A stretch of 64,000 nucleotides of DNA from Bacteroidetes bacterium HGW-Bacteroidetes-8 (GTDB lineage: Bacteria; Bacteroidota; Bacteroidia; Bacteroidales; UBA932): NCBI GenBank assembly GCA_002840895.1, contig PHCZ01000002.1:186231-250230 (forward strand), read 5' to 3'. The notes under the pieces are model-generated. The model did not search any database. It was not told the origin of the DNA and saw only the letters and a list, made by a program, of their open reading frames with translations. The translations under genes and the position numbers were made by a program. Positions 9,177 through 17,445 of the stretch are shown here, in pieces (positions within the stretch are counted from its first letter, which is position 1; the number at the start of each line of letters is the position of its first letter).

Positions 9177-11348
9177 TTATCTAAGATCCATCTCCTTTAG
9201 CAAATGTCCTGCACCGGCATACTTCTCAACTACCCAAAGTACATATCTGATATCTACATTAACAGATTTACAATAACCTTCTACATAATATACATCTCCG
9301 GCCATTGACTCACGGTTACCGTCAAATGCAAGCCCGATTAGCTCTCCTTTACCATTCATCACTGCACTGCCTGAGTTACCTCCTGTGATGTCATTATCGG
9401 CCATAAAGTTTACATACAATACTCCGTTTTCTCCCCATCTGCCAAAATCTCCACTGCCAAGTAGCTTTTCATAACCCGGCTTTACACGAAACTCATAATT
9501 GTTAGGATCTATCTTCTCAACAATTCCCTTAGTGGTGGTTTGATGGTGATATACTACGGCATCGCGGGCCTTTATTCCGCCTACCTCACCGAAAGTTAGT
9601 CGCATTGTTGAGTTGGCATCAGGGTAAATAATTGTGCCTCTCTCCATCTGCATCTGATACATAGCCTTTACATATGCTGTTCTCTCTTTGGAAGGGTCAA
9701 GCCCTGCCTCTTTAAGAATTTCATCTTCGGTTTTATTGTACTGCAGTATACCTATTGTTTTAACCACGTCAGAAATGGGATCGTTCTCAATATCCTTTGC
9801 CACTCTCTTTTGTGCAAAGAAACTCTCCAGACGGCCAATATCTGTCAAAACACTGTTATCATATACAAAATCTGCAAGGTCATCTGTGTCTCCTTTAAAC
9901 CTCTCCATCATTTTTATAAACGCCTCGTCGTGAAATTTTACCGGGACCTCTTTCACAAAGTATTTTAGCATAACCTTGAAAAGCTCCCTGTCGGCATCTA
10001 CATTAAGCTCTTCGTGTGTCTTTTTGGCGATAGAGACAAAATTCTCAATCTCGCTATCCACTATTGAAAACTCCTCTTTTTTAGCTCTTTTGAGGGTATT
10101 GATAAGTCCGTTAAACCTCTGCCCCAGCCCAACCAACTCTGCACCTCTTACCATTGACTCGCGGAAATACTCTCGTATCTTAACAATACCTGCAGTTGCA
10201 TCGTATGCCTTTTTCAAGTTATCAAGCATACTTCCATATTTCTCAACTCTTTCGGGACTTGCCTCTATCCACTTTTTAAGCTCTCTCTCCCTGTTTTGCA
10301 ACTTCTCAATAACATCAAAGCGTTCCAGGCAGATGTTCTCCCATTTTGCGTAATCGGTATAATTGCTTATTCCGAAATACTTATCTGCGTACTTGAGCCT
10401 TACCTCGTCGGAGCGGTCCATATATTTTTTCCAAACCTCTAGTTTAGACCTGCGGACTCCGCTAATTACCGGGTTGAGGATATCAAATTTCTCCTTAACC
10501 TCAAAAGATGACATATATCTGTTTGTCCTTCCGGGATAGCCAAGAATCATAGTAAAGTCATCTGGTTTCACCCCTTTTGTAGATACCGGCAGATACCTCT
10601 TTGCCACCAATGGAACGTTTTCGGCAGAGTAGGTGGCTGGTTTGCCATCTTCGGAGGTATATACTCTGTAAATTGCAAAATCTCCTTTGTGTTGTGGCCA
10701 TCCCCAGTTATCTGTCTCTCCTCCGAAAGCTCCCACAGATACAGGAGGTGCTCCTGCAAGTCTTACATCACTGTAAGTTTCGTAGAGATAGAGGTAATAT
10801 TTGCTTCCTCTCCACATAGATGATAGAGATTTCTCATAAGGCAAACTCTCATACTTCTTGTCAACAATAGATGAAACTCTATTCATAAAAAATAGTCCTC
10901 TTGGACCTACGGCATCCAGACTGTCAATGATTTTTATGACAACATCGGTAACATCAGAAACACCTCTTAAAAAGGTTACAGTCTTACCCTTAATGGGAAT
11001 TTCATCTTCAATTTTCATTGCCCAAAATCCATCTTCAAGATAGTTCTTTCCAGGAGTGCTCAGAGAGTGAATATCTCCGTATGCACAGTGGTGGTTTGTA
11101 ATCATTAGTCCATTGGGCGAAATTATACTTCCACTGCAACTACCGCCGTCCAGTGCCACGATGGCATCTGTAAGAGCTGTTCCATCAGGATTATAAATCT
11201 CTCCCGGCTTTAGTTGAAGACCTTTGTTTTTCATCAGTTCATAGAGCTGCTTATCCAGAAGATTTACCAGCCACATCCCCTCATCTGCAACAGCTTGATA
11301 AAAAGAGCTTATCAGGAGTGCTGCTAAAATGATTAATCTTTTTTTCAT
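9177..11348 (-). CDS. S46 family dipeptidyl-peptidase, DPP7-type
   Basis: A 723-residue exported serine peptidase with a signal peptide ending near AVADEGMW, the usual S46 mature start. Its trypsin-like triad is visible: NHHC at residues 85-88, Asp in GGETDNWGWPQH, and S659 in GGNSGSAVMNG. Family members release dipeptides from the N-terminus of oligopeptides in the periplasm. The residue 18 positions after the catalytic Ser (FDGN) is Gly, which in this family marks DPP7 (hydrophobic P1) rather than DPP11 (Arg, acidic P1). A second S46 gene at 19434-21602 also has Gly there, so the pair is not a DPP7/DPP11 couple. Confidence 0.93.
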   Translation of the reverse strand: MKKRLIILAALLISSFYQAVADEGMWLVNLLDKQLYELMKNKGLQLKPGEIYNPDGTALTDAIVALDGGSCSGSIISPNGLMITNHHCAYGDIHSLSTPGKNYLEDGFWAMKIEDEIPIKGKTVTFLRGVSDVTDVVIKIIDSLDAVGPRGLFFMNRVSSIVDKKYESLPYEKSLSSMWRGSKYYLYLYETYSDVRLAGAPPVSVGAFGGETDNWGWPQHKGDFAIYRVYTSEDGKPATYSAENVPLVAKRYLPVSTKGVKPDDFTMILGYPGRTNRYMSSFEVKEKFDILNPVISGVRRSKLEVWKKYMDRSDEVRLKYADKYFGISNYTDYAKWENICLERFDVIEKLQNRERELKKWIEASPERVEKYGSMLDNLKKAYDATAGIVKIREYFRESMVRGAELVGLGQRFNGLINTLKRAKKEEFSIVDSEIENFVSIAKKTHEELNVDADRELFKVMLKYFVKEVPVKFHDEAFIKMMERFKGDTDDLADFVYDNSVLTDIGRLESFFAQKRVAKDIENDPISDVVKTIGILQYNKTEDEILKEAGLDPSKERTAYVKAMYQMQMERGTIIYPDANSTMRLTFGEVGGIKARDAVVYHHQTTTKGIVEKIDPNNYEFRVKPGYEKLLGSGDFGRWGENGVLYVNFMADNDITGGNSGSAVMNGKGELIGLAFDGNRESMAGDVYYVEGYCKSVNVDIRYVLWVVEKYAGAGHLLKEMDLR

Positions 11349-11380
11349 AAATAGTAATGTTATAATTTTAAATAGAAGAA

Positions 11381-11427
11381 AACCCGCATAGCAGTTAAAT
11401 CGCTAAAGATCAACAGATATACGGGTT
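11381..11427 (-). terminator. Probable terminator of the TonB receptor operon
   Basis: AACCCG (11381-11386) pairs with CGGGTT (11422-11427), with a further ATA/TAT match inside and a loop of about 27 bases. On the minus strand the stem is followed by a T-rich tract. It separates the DUF6850 gene from the S46 peptidase gene downstream. Confidence 0.45.
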
Positions 11428-11487
11428 AACAAGAAACTTGAGGCAGATTGAAACTTTTGTCTCAATCTTTTAAATTATTATAATTAG

Positions 11488-13053
11488 TTAAAAATTCAAC
11501 CCTAATGACAATGAGAACAGAGCTCTGTTCTTATCGTCAGCCGTTAAATGTTTATACGCTAACCCACAGTAAACAGAGTTACCCTTTTGGGAATCTAATA
11601 CTCTCTGATATTTAACTCCACCACCTATTGACATTCTCTCTGCAGTATTGTAATTATAATCTGTATCAAGAATAGTGTTGTTAAGTTTGAGAGCACCCAC
11701 CGTGAGAGGATTATAAGATCTAAGTTTAGTTCCGTCACCAAAGATATATGCACCATTGATTTCTAAACTCAACGTTGCTTTTTCGCTAATGTTCAGATCT
11801 TTGTTTACTCTAGCATAGGCCTCATTTACGGTATAGTCCTGATAGTAGTATGCAGGAAAAGCTTTATATCTCTTCTCAATAGTGTGTTGGTTAAACCCTG
11901 CTGCAAGTATCCAGGTGCATCTCCACTCACCGTCTCTGAAATATGTTTTATATTCAGCTCCCATTTTCCTGTAGTTAGTCAGATAACGTAATGATTTTCC
12001 ATACTCAAAATATGCCCAGTTGTTTGCCTCTCCGGGGATAAGTTCATAGTTATTAATTACGTTATATGAAAGATTCTCTTCGTTAATAAATGAAAGCGAT
12101 AAAAAGTGATCTGTATTCTCTGCGGAGTATCTGATCACACCATCATAAACATATTTAAGCTTCTCGACGGTGGCATATCTTCTAGAGAAAGTTTTTGCAT
12201 CATAATCATTCTCATTTCCGTAGTCAATAGAAAATTGGTTGAAAAATGACAACCCACCTATTTTTACCTGAGCTTGAAGTGAGGCCCCAAAGATATCTCT
12301 AAGATATTGTCTTTCTAGTGTCGTGGTATTGGTAATGCCTGTAACGGTATAAAACCACAACCCCTCCATATAGTAGATTTTCTTTCCTGTAACATCCCCA
12401 ATAAAGTCATAATCCAGTCGTTCAACATCTCTTTTGTATGTGAGATTCAAACCGGCTACAACAGGTTTACTGCTAAAAGTCATACCCGGCGAGATATTGA
12501 GCTTTGATAGGGTATTCAAGTTTCTACCATCTATTCTTTTGGCAGCTGTTGATGTCTGGTAATCAAAAGCAACCCCAATGGATACTCTTTTACTGAGATT
12601 ATATCCCACTTTACCACTCATAATGTAATCTTCCCTTAATACCTTACCGGGAATTGAGTCAACTATTGTGTTTATGTTTGACCCGGGATAAATTGTACCA
12701 CTCCAGGCAAGATCTTTATTTACTCCATAGTCATATTTAAAAGAGCCGTAAAAGAATACGTTTTTAATTTTTGTATATGATTTTGTCTCAATACCATAGG
12801 TTGAATATTGCTCCGGTTGGTTGAAATTTTTATATGAACCACTTTCGTTCGTAAAATATGCACCAACATTAGCAAAGTTCTTCGCAGTATTAAATACTAT
12901 ACCTGCTCCGTTACCACTAAGAAGCCACGGACTTTTCATCTCAATTTTCTCAAAGGTGTAATGTCTCTTTTCCGATATCTGCTGTGAATATGAGAGAACC
13001 GGCAGCAAGCATATCGCAATAACACCCGATATATATGTTAATCTATTTTTCAT
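11488..13053 (-). CDS. DUF6850 family outer-membrane beta-barrel protein
   Basis: A 521-residue protein with a signal peptide (...LLPVLSYSQQ) and alternating beta-strand pattern rich in Tyr, Asn and Gly to the last residue (LFSLSLGLNF), the terminal Phe expected for an outer-membrane barrel. The early segment PWLLSGNGAGIVFN is characteristic of DUF6850. It is the third gene of an operon with a TonB-dependent receptor and a DUF4876 lipoprotein, a trio that recurs in Bacteroidales. Its role is unknown; passage or capture of the receptor's ligand is an inference. Confidence 0.78.
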   Translation of the reverse strand: MKNRLTYISGVIAICLLPVLSYSQQISEKRHYTFEKIEMKSPWLLSGNGAGIVFNTAKNFANVGAYFTNESGSYKNFNQPEQYSTYGIETKSYTKIKNVFFYGSFKYDYGVNKDLAWSGTIYPGSNINTIVDSIPGKVLREDYIMSGKVGYNLSKRVSIGVAFDYQTSTAAKRIDGRNLNTLSKLNISPGMTFSSKPVVAGLNLTYKRDVERLDYDFIGDVTGKKIYYMEGLWFYTVTGITNTTTLERQYLRDIFGASLQAQVKIGGLSFFNQFSIDYGNENDYDAKTFSRRYATVEKLKYVYDGVIRYSAENTDHFLSLSFINEENLSYNVINNYELIPGEANNWAYFEYGKSLRYLTNYRKMGAEYKTYFRDGEWRCTWILAAGFNQHTIEKRYKAFPAYYYQDYTVNEAYARVNKDLNISEKATLSLEINGAYIFGDGTKLRSYNPLTVGALKLNNTILDTDYNYNTAERMSIGGGVKYQRVLDSQKGNSVYCGLAYKHLTADDKNRALFSLSLGLNF

Positions 13054-13065
13054 CTTTATATCAAA

Positions 13066-14304
13066 TTACTTATTTAACAATGATGCTGTTGCCCTCTTCT
13101 CAAAGTCGTTGGAAGAGTTATTTGTGTCCATATAGACAATTCTGCCACCTGCTGCTGCTGTTGCTTCCTGATCAATTTTTCTGTGAACACTCTGACCCTG
13201 CCCGCTACCATCTGTCATAGCAAAACCATTATCAACTTCAGGTCTGAACCTTTTGGTATCAGTAATATTTCGCAAACACTCAACACCATCAATTATGAGG
13301 TTTTTATCAACCATTAGAACATCGAAATTTCGGTTTGTTGCATATCCTGGATTTCGTGTATAGGTATCAGTGATAAATTTTTGAACAGTTTTTCCTCCCA
13401 TATTATATATAAACAGACCAGGACTTAGTGCAGATATCACAAACTGGTTTGCAGTTCCCATTTTCCAAAAGCCAACCATACGATTTACTCCTGCATTAGG
13501 AACAGACTGCCCTGTAGTTAGAATAGGGTCATATATAGCCCAGTAGCCCGGCTTACCCAAGTTTATTGATGTTGAGACAGAAGCAGCGTGGTTGATTGCA
13601 TTTGTTGCTAATACAACCTCTTCTCCCGGTAGAAGCGGATAATCTCTTCCTGTACCCGGAAACATCCAGGCAAATGAGATATTCGGAACAGAGTCCCTTA
13701 ACTCTGTAGTGCCGGGTTTTACCCAATTGGATAATCTACCGCTTGTTGGTGCATTATAAGGATCAATTACTCCGACACACAATGAGTCCAGATAAGCTAT
13801 ATCTCCTGAGTTATTATACAATATGATGTATTTATCATTTGCGTAAGAACTACCGGTTGCTGGATTTAGACAACCTCCGTAGTAGAACTCCTTAATAACT
13901 ATCTGACCTGTTTTTGACACATTTAAATTTAGGTTAGCAGATATTGTTTTTGGATCTAATGGTGTAACTCTAAGTCTCTCTGTTGTACCATTGAATATAA
14001 AAATCACCCCTCCGGATTCTGTTTGTTTGAACTCAGTTGTAGCAATATAGCTCCCGTGAGCAACTTTTATCGTTGCAGTTCCTGTTGCATCAGTTGTTCC
14101 GGTGAATTGAAGTCCCGAAGATGGGTCGGTCAGTTTTATGATTAAGCCCTGTGTAGAGTAGCTGAACCCCTGCGGCATCAGAACCTTGATTGTAAGCGTA
14201 GAACTTAAAGCATCATCAGAAAACTCTTCTATCCTGAGATCTTTAAGACAACCCGACAATGTATAGGTTAAGGCCAATAACAAAAATATTTTTATTGTTT
14301 TCAT
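13066..14304 (-). CDS. DUF4876 family surface lipoprotein
   Basis: A 412-residue lipoprotein (YTLSGC, Cys19). An N-terminal carboxypeptidase-regulatory-like beta sandwich (LTIKVLMPQGFSYSTQGLIIKL..., GTTDATGTATIKVAHG) is followed by a larger domain containing VIKEFYYGGC and an EYNN-like YIILYNNSGDIAYLDSLCVG, which fits a lamin-tail-type or DUF4876 fold. It starts 11 bases after the TonB receptor stop and ends 12 bases before the DUF6850 start. It is probably the ligand-binding partner of the receptor, by analogy with other Bacteroidota receptor/lipoprotein pairs (inference). The substrate is unknown. Confidence 0.78.
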   Translation of the reverse strand: MKTIKIFLLLALTYTLSGCLKDLRIEEFSDDALSSTLTIKVLMPQGFSYSTQGLIIKLTDPSSGLQFTGTTDATGTATIKVAHGSYIATTEFKQTESGGVIFIFNGTTERLRVTPLDPKTISANLNLNVSKTGQIVIKEFYYGGCLNPATGSSYANDKYIILYNNSGDIAYLDSLCVGVIDPYNAPTSGRLSNWVKPGTTELRDSVPNISFAWMFPGTGRDYPLLPGEEVVLATNAINHAASVSTSINLGKPGYWAIYDPILTTGQSVPNAGVNRMVGFWKMGTANQFVISALSPGLFIYNMGGKTVQKFITDTYTRNPGYATNRNFDVLMVDKNLIIDGVECLRNITDTKRFRPEVDNGFAMTDGSGQGQSVHRKIDQEATAAAGGRIVYMDTNNSSNDFEKRATASLLNK

Positions 14305-14315
14305 TTCTTATCAGA

Positions 14316-17147
14316 TTATAGAGTTATTTTAAGCTCTGCACCAAAATAGATAGGCGTATTTTTAACAGTTGCAATGGCATTAGGTCTAGCCTTGTTGACC
14401 ATTCTCGGAGTAGAGTTTGTGAAGTTGTTGGCATAGAATGATAGAGTAGCAAGGTCTCCTAGCTCTTTTGTCACCCTGATGTTTGCCATAAAGTATGGCT
14501 TGTATCCGGTTGTAAGGTAGTAGTAGCTATTATCTGTGGATTTTCTCAACATCTCAAGCCTTCTTCTGAGATCTGCATCTGTTGTTGTATGATAATCGGT
14601 AAATGGCCTTATAGTGCCGTTATGATCCATATAAGCTACAGGATCCCTGTATAGGACAGAAAGATTACTCTGTTTATTGTAGTTACCGTAAACTGGATTG
14701 CCGGAAGCATCCTCTGTGTAGATATTACCCTCGTCATAGATGTTCCAACTATTCTCAATCCATATGCATTGTGCCGTTAGCGATACAACCATCCTGACAG
14801 AAGGAATTCTTGTTACAAAACTGAGATTTGTTGAGAGCCTCTCTCTTCCAGTTCCCAGTGACAAAACAGATTCATCCTGATAAATTCCCACATAAGGTAG
14901 CTTGATTTGAGGATTAATAGGATCTGTTTGACCTGTATATGAATAAACCAGACCAGGTGAACCATCCTCAGATCTGATGTATGCACCGTTAACAATAACA
15001 TTGGTATTAATTCTCTCAATCCTTCCGAAATCGAAGTCATACTCTATACCCCATTTATCTATCTTACCTCTGTTATCCGGTCTTGAATAGGATCTGAACT
15101 CCTTATTGATTTTAGACCCGACAGCAACATAGTTACCCGAAGCATCTTTTATGTATACTTTGCCAAATTCAAATTTCGGAGCTGCATTTGGGTCACTGAC
15201 AGCATTAAAGAACTCAACCTCTTTTGTTATATAATTTGAATTTGGGGTTATTCCGTCCCTTACCTTTTCATTGAAATATGTAAGTTTGGCTCTTATTCCG
15301 GATATGTTAAAATCTACTCCGAACTCTGCATTTGTTGTCCTTATTGGCTTAAGGTTATAAGAAAGTTTGTTATCAATTACCATTGAATTGATCACAGCAA
15401 GGCTCTCTCCGGTTGAACTATTTCTGTATTGGAATACGGCATTATCTATGTAGTTGTAGTCCGGATATAAAAAGCCCATTGATGGCAGCTTTTGCATAAT
15501 ACCCCAACCTCCTCTCAAGGTAAGCTCCCTTAGAAAACCACCTCTTTTCTCCTTAACAATATTATATCTTGCATTTAACCTAGGGTCTATTGTAGGATCA
15601 TAATCAAACCCGTAAACAATCATTTTATTGATACGGAGACCCGCCATAAGATCGATAGAAGATTTATTTCCACCTACAGGAAATGTTACCTTCTCCTCAA
15701 TAAATGCACTAAGGTCAGACATAAATGGGATATCGGTATAACTTCTTTGACGGAAATATTGTGGAGATGCTCCTACGTAGTACTCCCCTTTACCTTTGTT
15801 ACCTCTAGTGTTAAATTCAATTCCGGCAAGAGTTTTAAATAGGGTTCCCCCGGATTTTTTGTTAAGACTCCCGGTAAGTTTCGCATTTAGGTACATTGGG
15901 ATCTCCTCTCTTCTTTGATCTCTCTCATCTATCAATTCTGTGAAATAACCTTCAAATACACCATCAATCTTACTGTTTGTTGTAGGAAGCGGAAGCTGAT
16001 TGGAGACAATAAATTTCTGGTAATTTTGTCTGCCGTAAGAGCCTGATATGTTGTAGTTAAGTGCAGTTATCCACGATTTATTCAGCTGCCAGTTTCCATA
16101 GATCGCCAAAGTAAAATTGTTGTCTCTCCTCTTTTGAAAATCCAGCTTAGATACATCAGGGTCACTTGTAACGCTGTTACCAACAAGATAGCCGCTCAAT
16201 CTTGCATTGAATCTTAATGGTTTACCATCCATCTCAAATGTGTTTGAATAGGTAACCCCCATAGTTGTTCTGTCAAAAATCGCAACAGGCGATCTCCAGT
16301 CTACGAAAGAGCGTGCATAATCTACATCTAAGTTTAGATTACCGGCTTTAGCTCCCAACGAGAGACCTTTCGCAAGAGAGAATGCTTTTGTTCTCGGGTC
16401 CGATTTTACCCTTATTTCGTATGGAGAGCGACCCACCTTTGTTGTTACTAAAACAGCACCGGAAGTAATGTCACCATACTCTGCCGAAAGTACACCCTTC
16501 AGAACCTCAACCGACTCAATATTGTCTGTTGAGAAGGCTCGGAAGTCGATAAGGTCTGAGTTAATACCGGCATCGTTAGATACCTTAGCTCCGTTAATCA
16601 GAACTCCCACCCCCCTGACATTTGTTTCCGCCTCGTTAATTGAACGGATAGTAATCCTATTTTCGTCTGTTAGAGTTGGGTTTTTTATAAGAGAGCCGGG
16701 CATTAGCTGCATCACATCGGACAAGCTTGTTGCCTGAAGGTGCTCTATTGCCCTTTTGTCAACTCTTGAGGATGAGTTCATACTACTTCCGGCTGTCGCT
16801 GTAACAACCACATCGGACAAGGTCAGATTCTCCTCTTTAAGTTGAATCTTAAAACCTGTAATGCTCTTTTGTAAAATTACAGGAAGCGTATACTTTTGAT
16901 ATCCAAGGCACGTAGCCTCAAGAGTATAGCTGCCGGGAATAATTCCGGAAATTTTAAAGAGCCCTTTATCATCTGAGAATCCCCATAGATTAAGCTCTTT
17001 AATGGTAACATGTGCAAAGGGAATAGACTCTTTAGATTCAAAGAGCGTTATTGTTCCCTCTAATGTTACCCTCTCCTGTGCACTTGCAACGGAGATTTTT
17101 GGTATTATCCAAACGGATAATAGCATCAAAACCAATAATTTTTTCAC
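14316..17147 (-). CDS. TonB-dependent receptor with N-terminal carboxypeptidase-like domain
   Basis: A 943-residue outer-membrane receptor. In order: signal peptide (to about residue 23, ...SVASAQ), a CarboxypepD_reg-like domain (VTLEGTITLFESKESIPFAHV, about 27-110), a plug domain (about 120-235, with VDKRAIEHLQATSLSDVMQLMPG and VEVLKGVLSAEYGDITSGAVLV), and a 22-strand-type barrel ending YFGAELKITL. It lacks the SusC signature arrangement and its partner is DUF4876, not SusD. The start is GTG. The gene is divergent from a membrane Fe-S/HMA protein, so metal, heme or siderophore uptake is a plausible but unproven role. Confidence 0.9.
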   Translation of the reverse strand: MKKLLVLMLLSVWIIPKISVASAQERVTLEGTITLFESKESIPFAHVTIKELNLWGFSDDKGLFKISGIIPGSYTLEATCLGYQKYTLPVILQKSITGFKIQLKEENLTLSDVVVTATAGSSMNSSSRVDKRAIEHLQATSLSDVMQLMPGSLIKNPTLTDENRITIRSINEAETNVRGVGVLINGAKVSNDAGINSDLIDFRAFSTDNIESVEVLKGVLSAEYGDITSGAVLVTTKVGRSPYEIRVKSDPRTKAFSLAKGLSLGAKAGNLNLDVDYARSFVDWRSPVAIFDRTTMGVTYSNTFEMDGKPLRFNARLSGYLVGNSVTSDPDVSKLDFQKRRDNNFTLAIYGNWQLNKSWITALNYNISGSYGRQNYQKFIVSNQLPLPTTNSKIDGVFEGYFTELIDERDQRREEIPMYLNAKLTGSLNKKSGGTLFKTLAGIEFNTRGNKGKGEYYVGASPQYFRQRSYTDIPFMSDLSAFIEEKVTFPVGGNKSSIDLMAGLRINKMIVYGFDYDPTIDPRLNARYNIVKEKRGGFLRELTLRGGWGIMQKLPSMGFLYPDYNYIDNAVFQYRNSSTGESLAVINSMVIDNKLSYNLKPIRTTNAEFGVDFNISGIRAKLTYFNEKVRDGITPNSNYITKEVEFFNAVSDPNAAPKFEFGKVYIKDASGNYVAVGSKINKEFRSYSRPDNRGKIDKWGIEYDFDFGRIERINTNVIVNGAYIRSEDGSPGLVYSYTGQTDPINPQIKLPYVGIYQDESVLSLGTGRERLSTNLSFVTRIPSVRMVVSLTAQCIWIENSWNIYDEGNIYTEDASGNPVYGNYNKQSNLSVLYRDPVAYMDHNGTIRPFTDYHTTTDADLRRRLEMLRKSTDNSYYYLTTGYKPYFMANIRVTKELGDLATLSFYANNFTNSTPRMVNKARPNAIATVKNTPIYFGAELKITL

Positions 17148-17236
17148 AGTTAAGTTAGTTTGGGTTAGTTAATATTTGTTATAAATTGCCGTCCTATTTA
17201 TAAAATTTCAAATATTGAAGTAATAATATAGTCGCT

Positions 17237-17244
17237 CAAAGATA
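17237..17244 (-). promoter_or_regulatory. Candidate -7 element of the TonB receptor operon
   Basis: Minus-strand TATCTTTG is a perfect TAnnTTTG match, placing the start site near 17230, about 80 bases before the GTG start. No TTTG is visible at the -33 position, so an activator may be needed, or the match is chance. Confidence 0.4.
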
Positions 17245-17286
17245 TAAAAAAACCCTTATCCTGCGTACATTTCCGTTTAAATTAAC

Positions 17287-17294
17287 TATTTTTG
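17287..17294 (+). promoter_or_regulatory. Candidate -7 element for the Fe-S/S46/M16 operon
   Basis: TATTTTTG matches TAnnTTTG and would start transcription near 17301, giving a leader of about 145 bases that contains the hairpins at 17331-17370. A -33 TTTG is not evident at the right distance. Confidence 0.4.
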
Positions 17295-17330
17295 CGAACT
17301 AGTGATTTTTTTAAGGAAAAAATAGTTTGT

Positions 17331-17370
17331 GAGACTCAGATTTGTCTCGGTAAATATGAGATATCTGAGT
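17331..17370 (+). promoter_or_regulatory. Two mutually exclusive leader hairpins before the Fe-S protein gene
   Basis: Hairpin one pairs GAGAC (17331-17335) with GTCTC (17344-17348). Hairpin two pairs ACTCAGAT (17334-17341) with ATCTGAGT (17363-17370). They share bases 17334-17335 and cannot form fully together. This could be an RNA switch, or the 8-bp dyad could be a protein site. No T-run follows and no known riboswitch class is recognised. Confidence 0.35.
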
Positions 17371-17445
17371 TCCATTTTATTTTTAACGGCAATTAACTAA
17401 CAAATTATAACAAACCTTTTTACAAAATCAAAAATTCTTTCTAAA

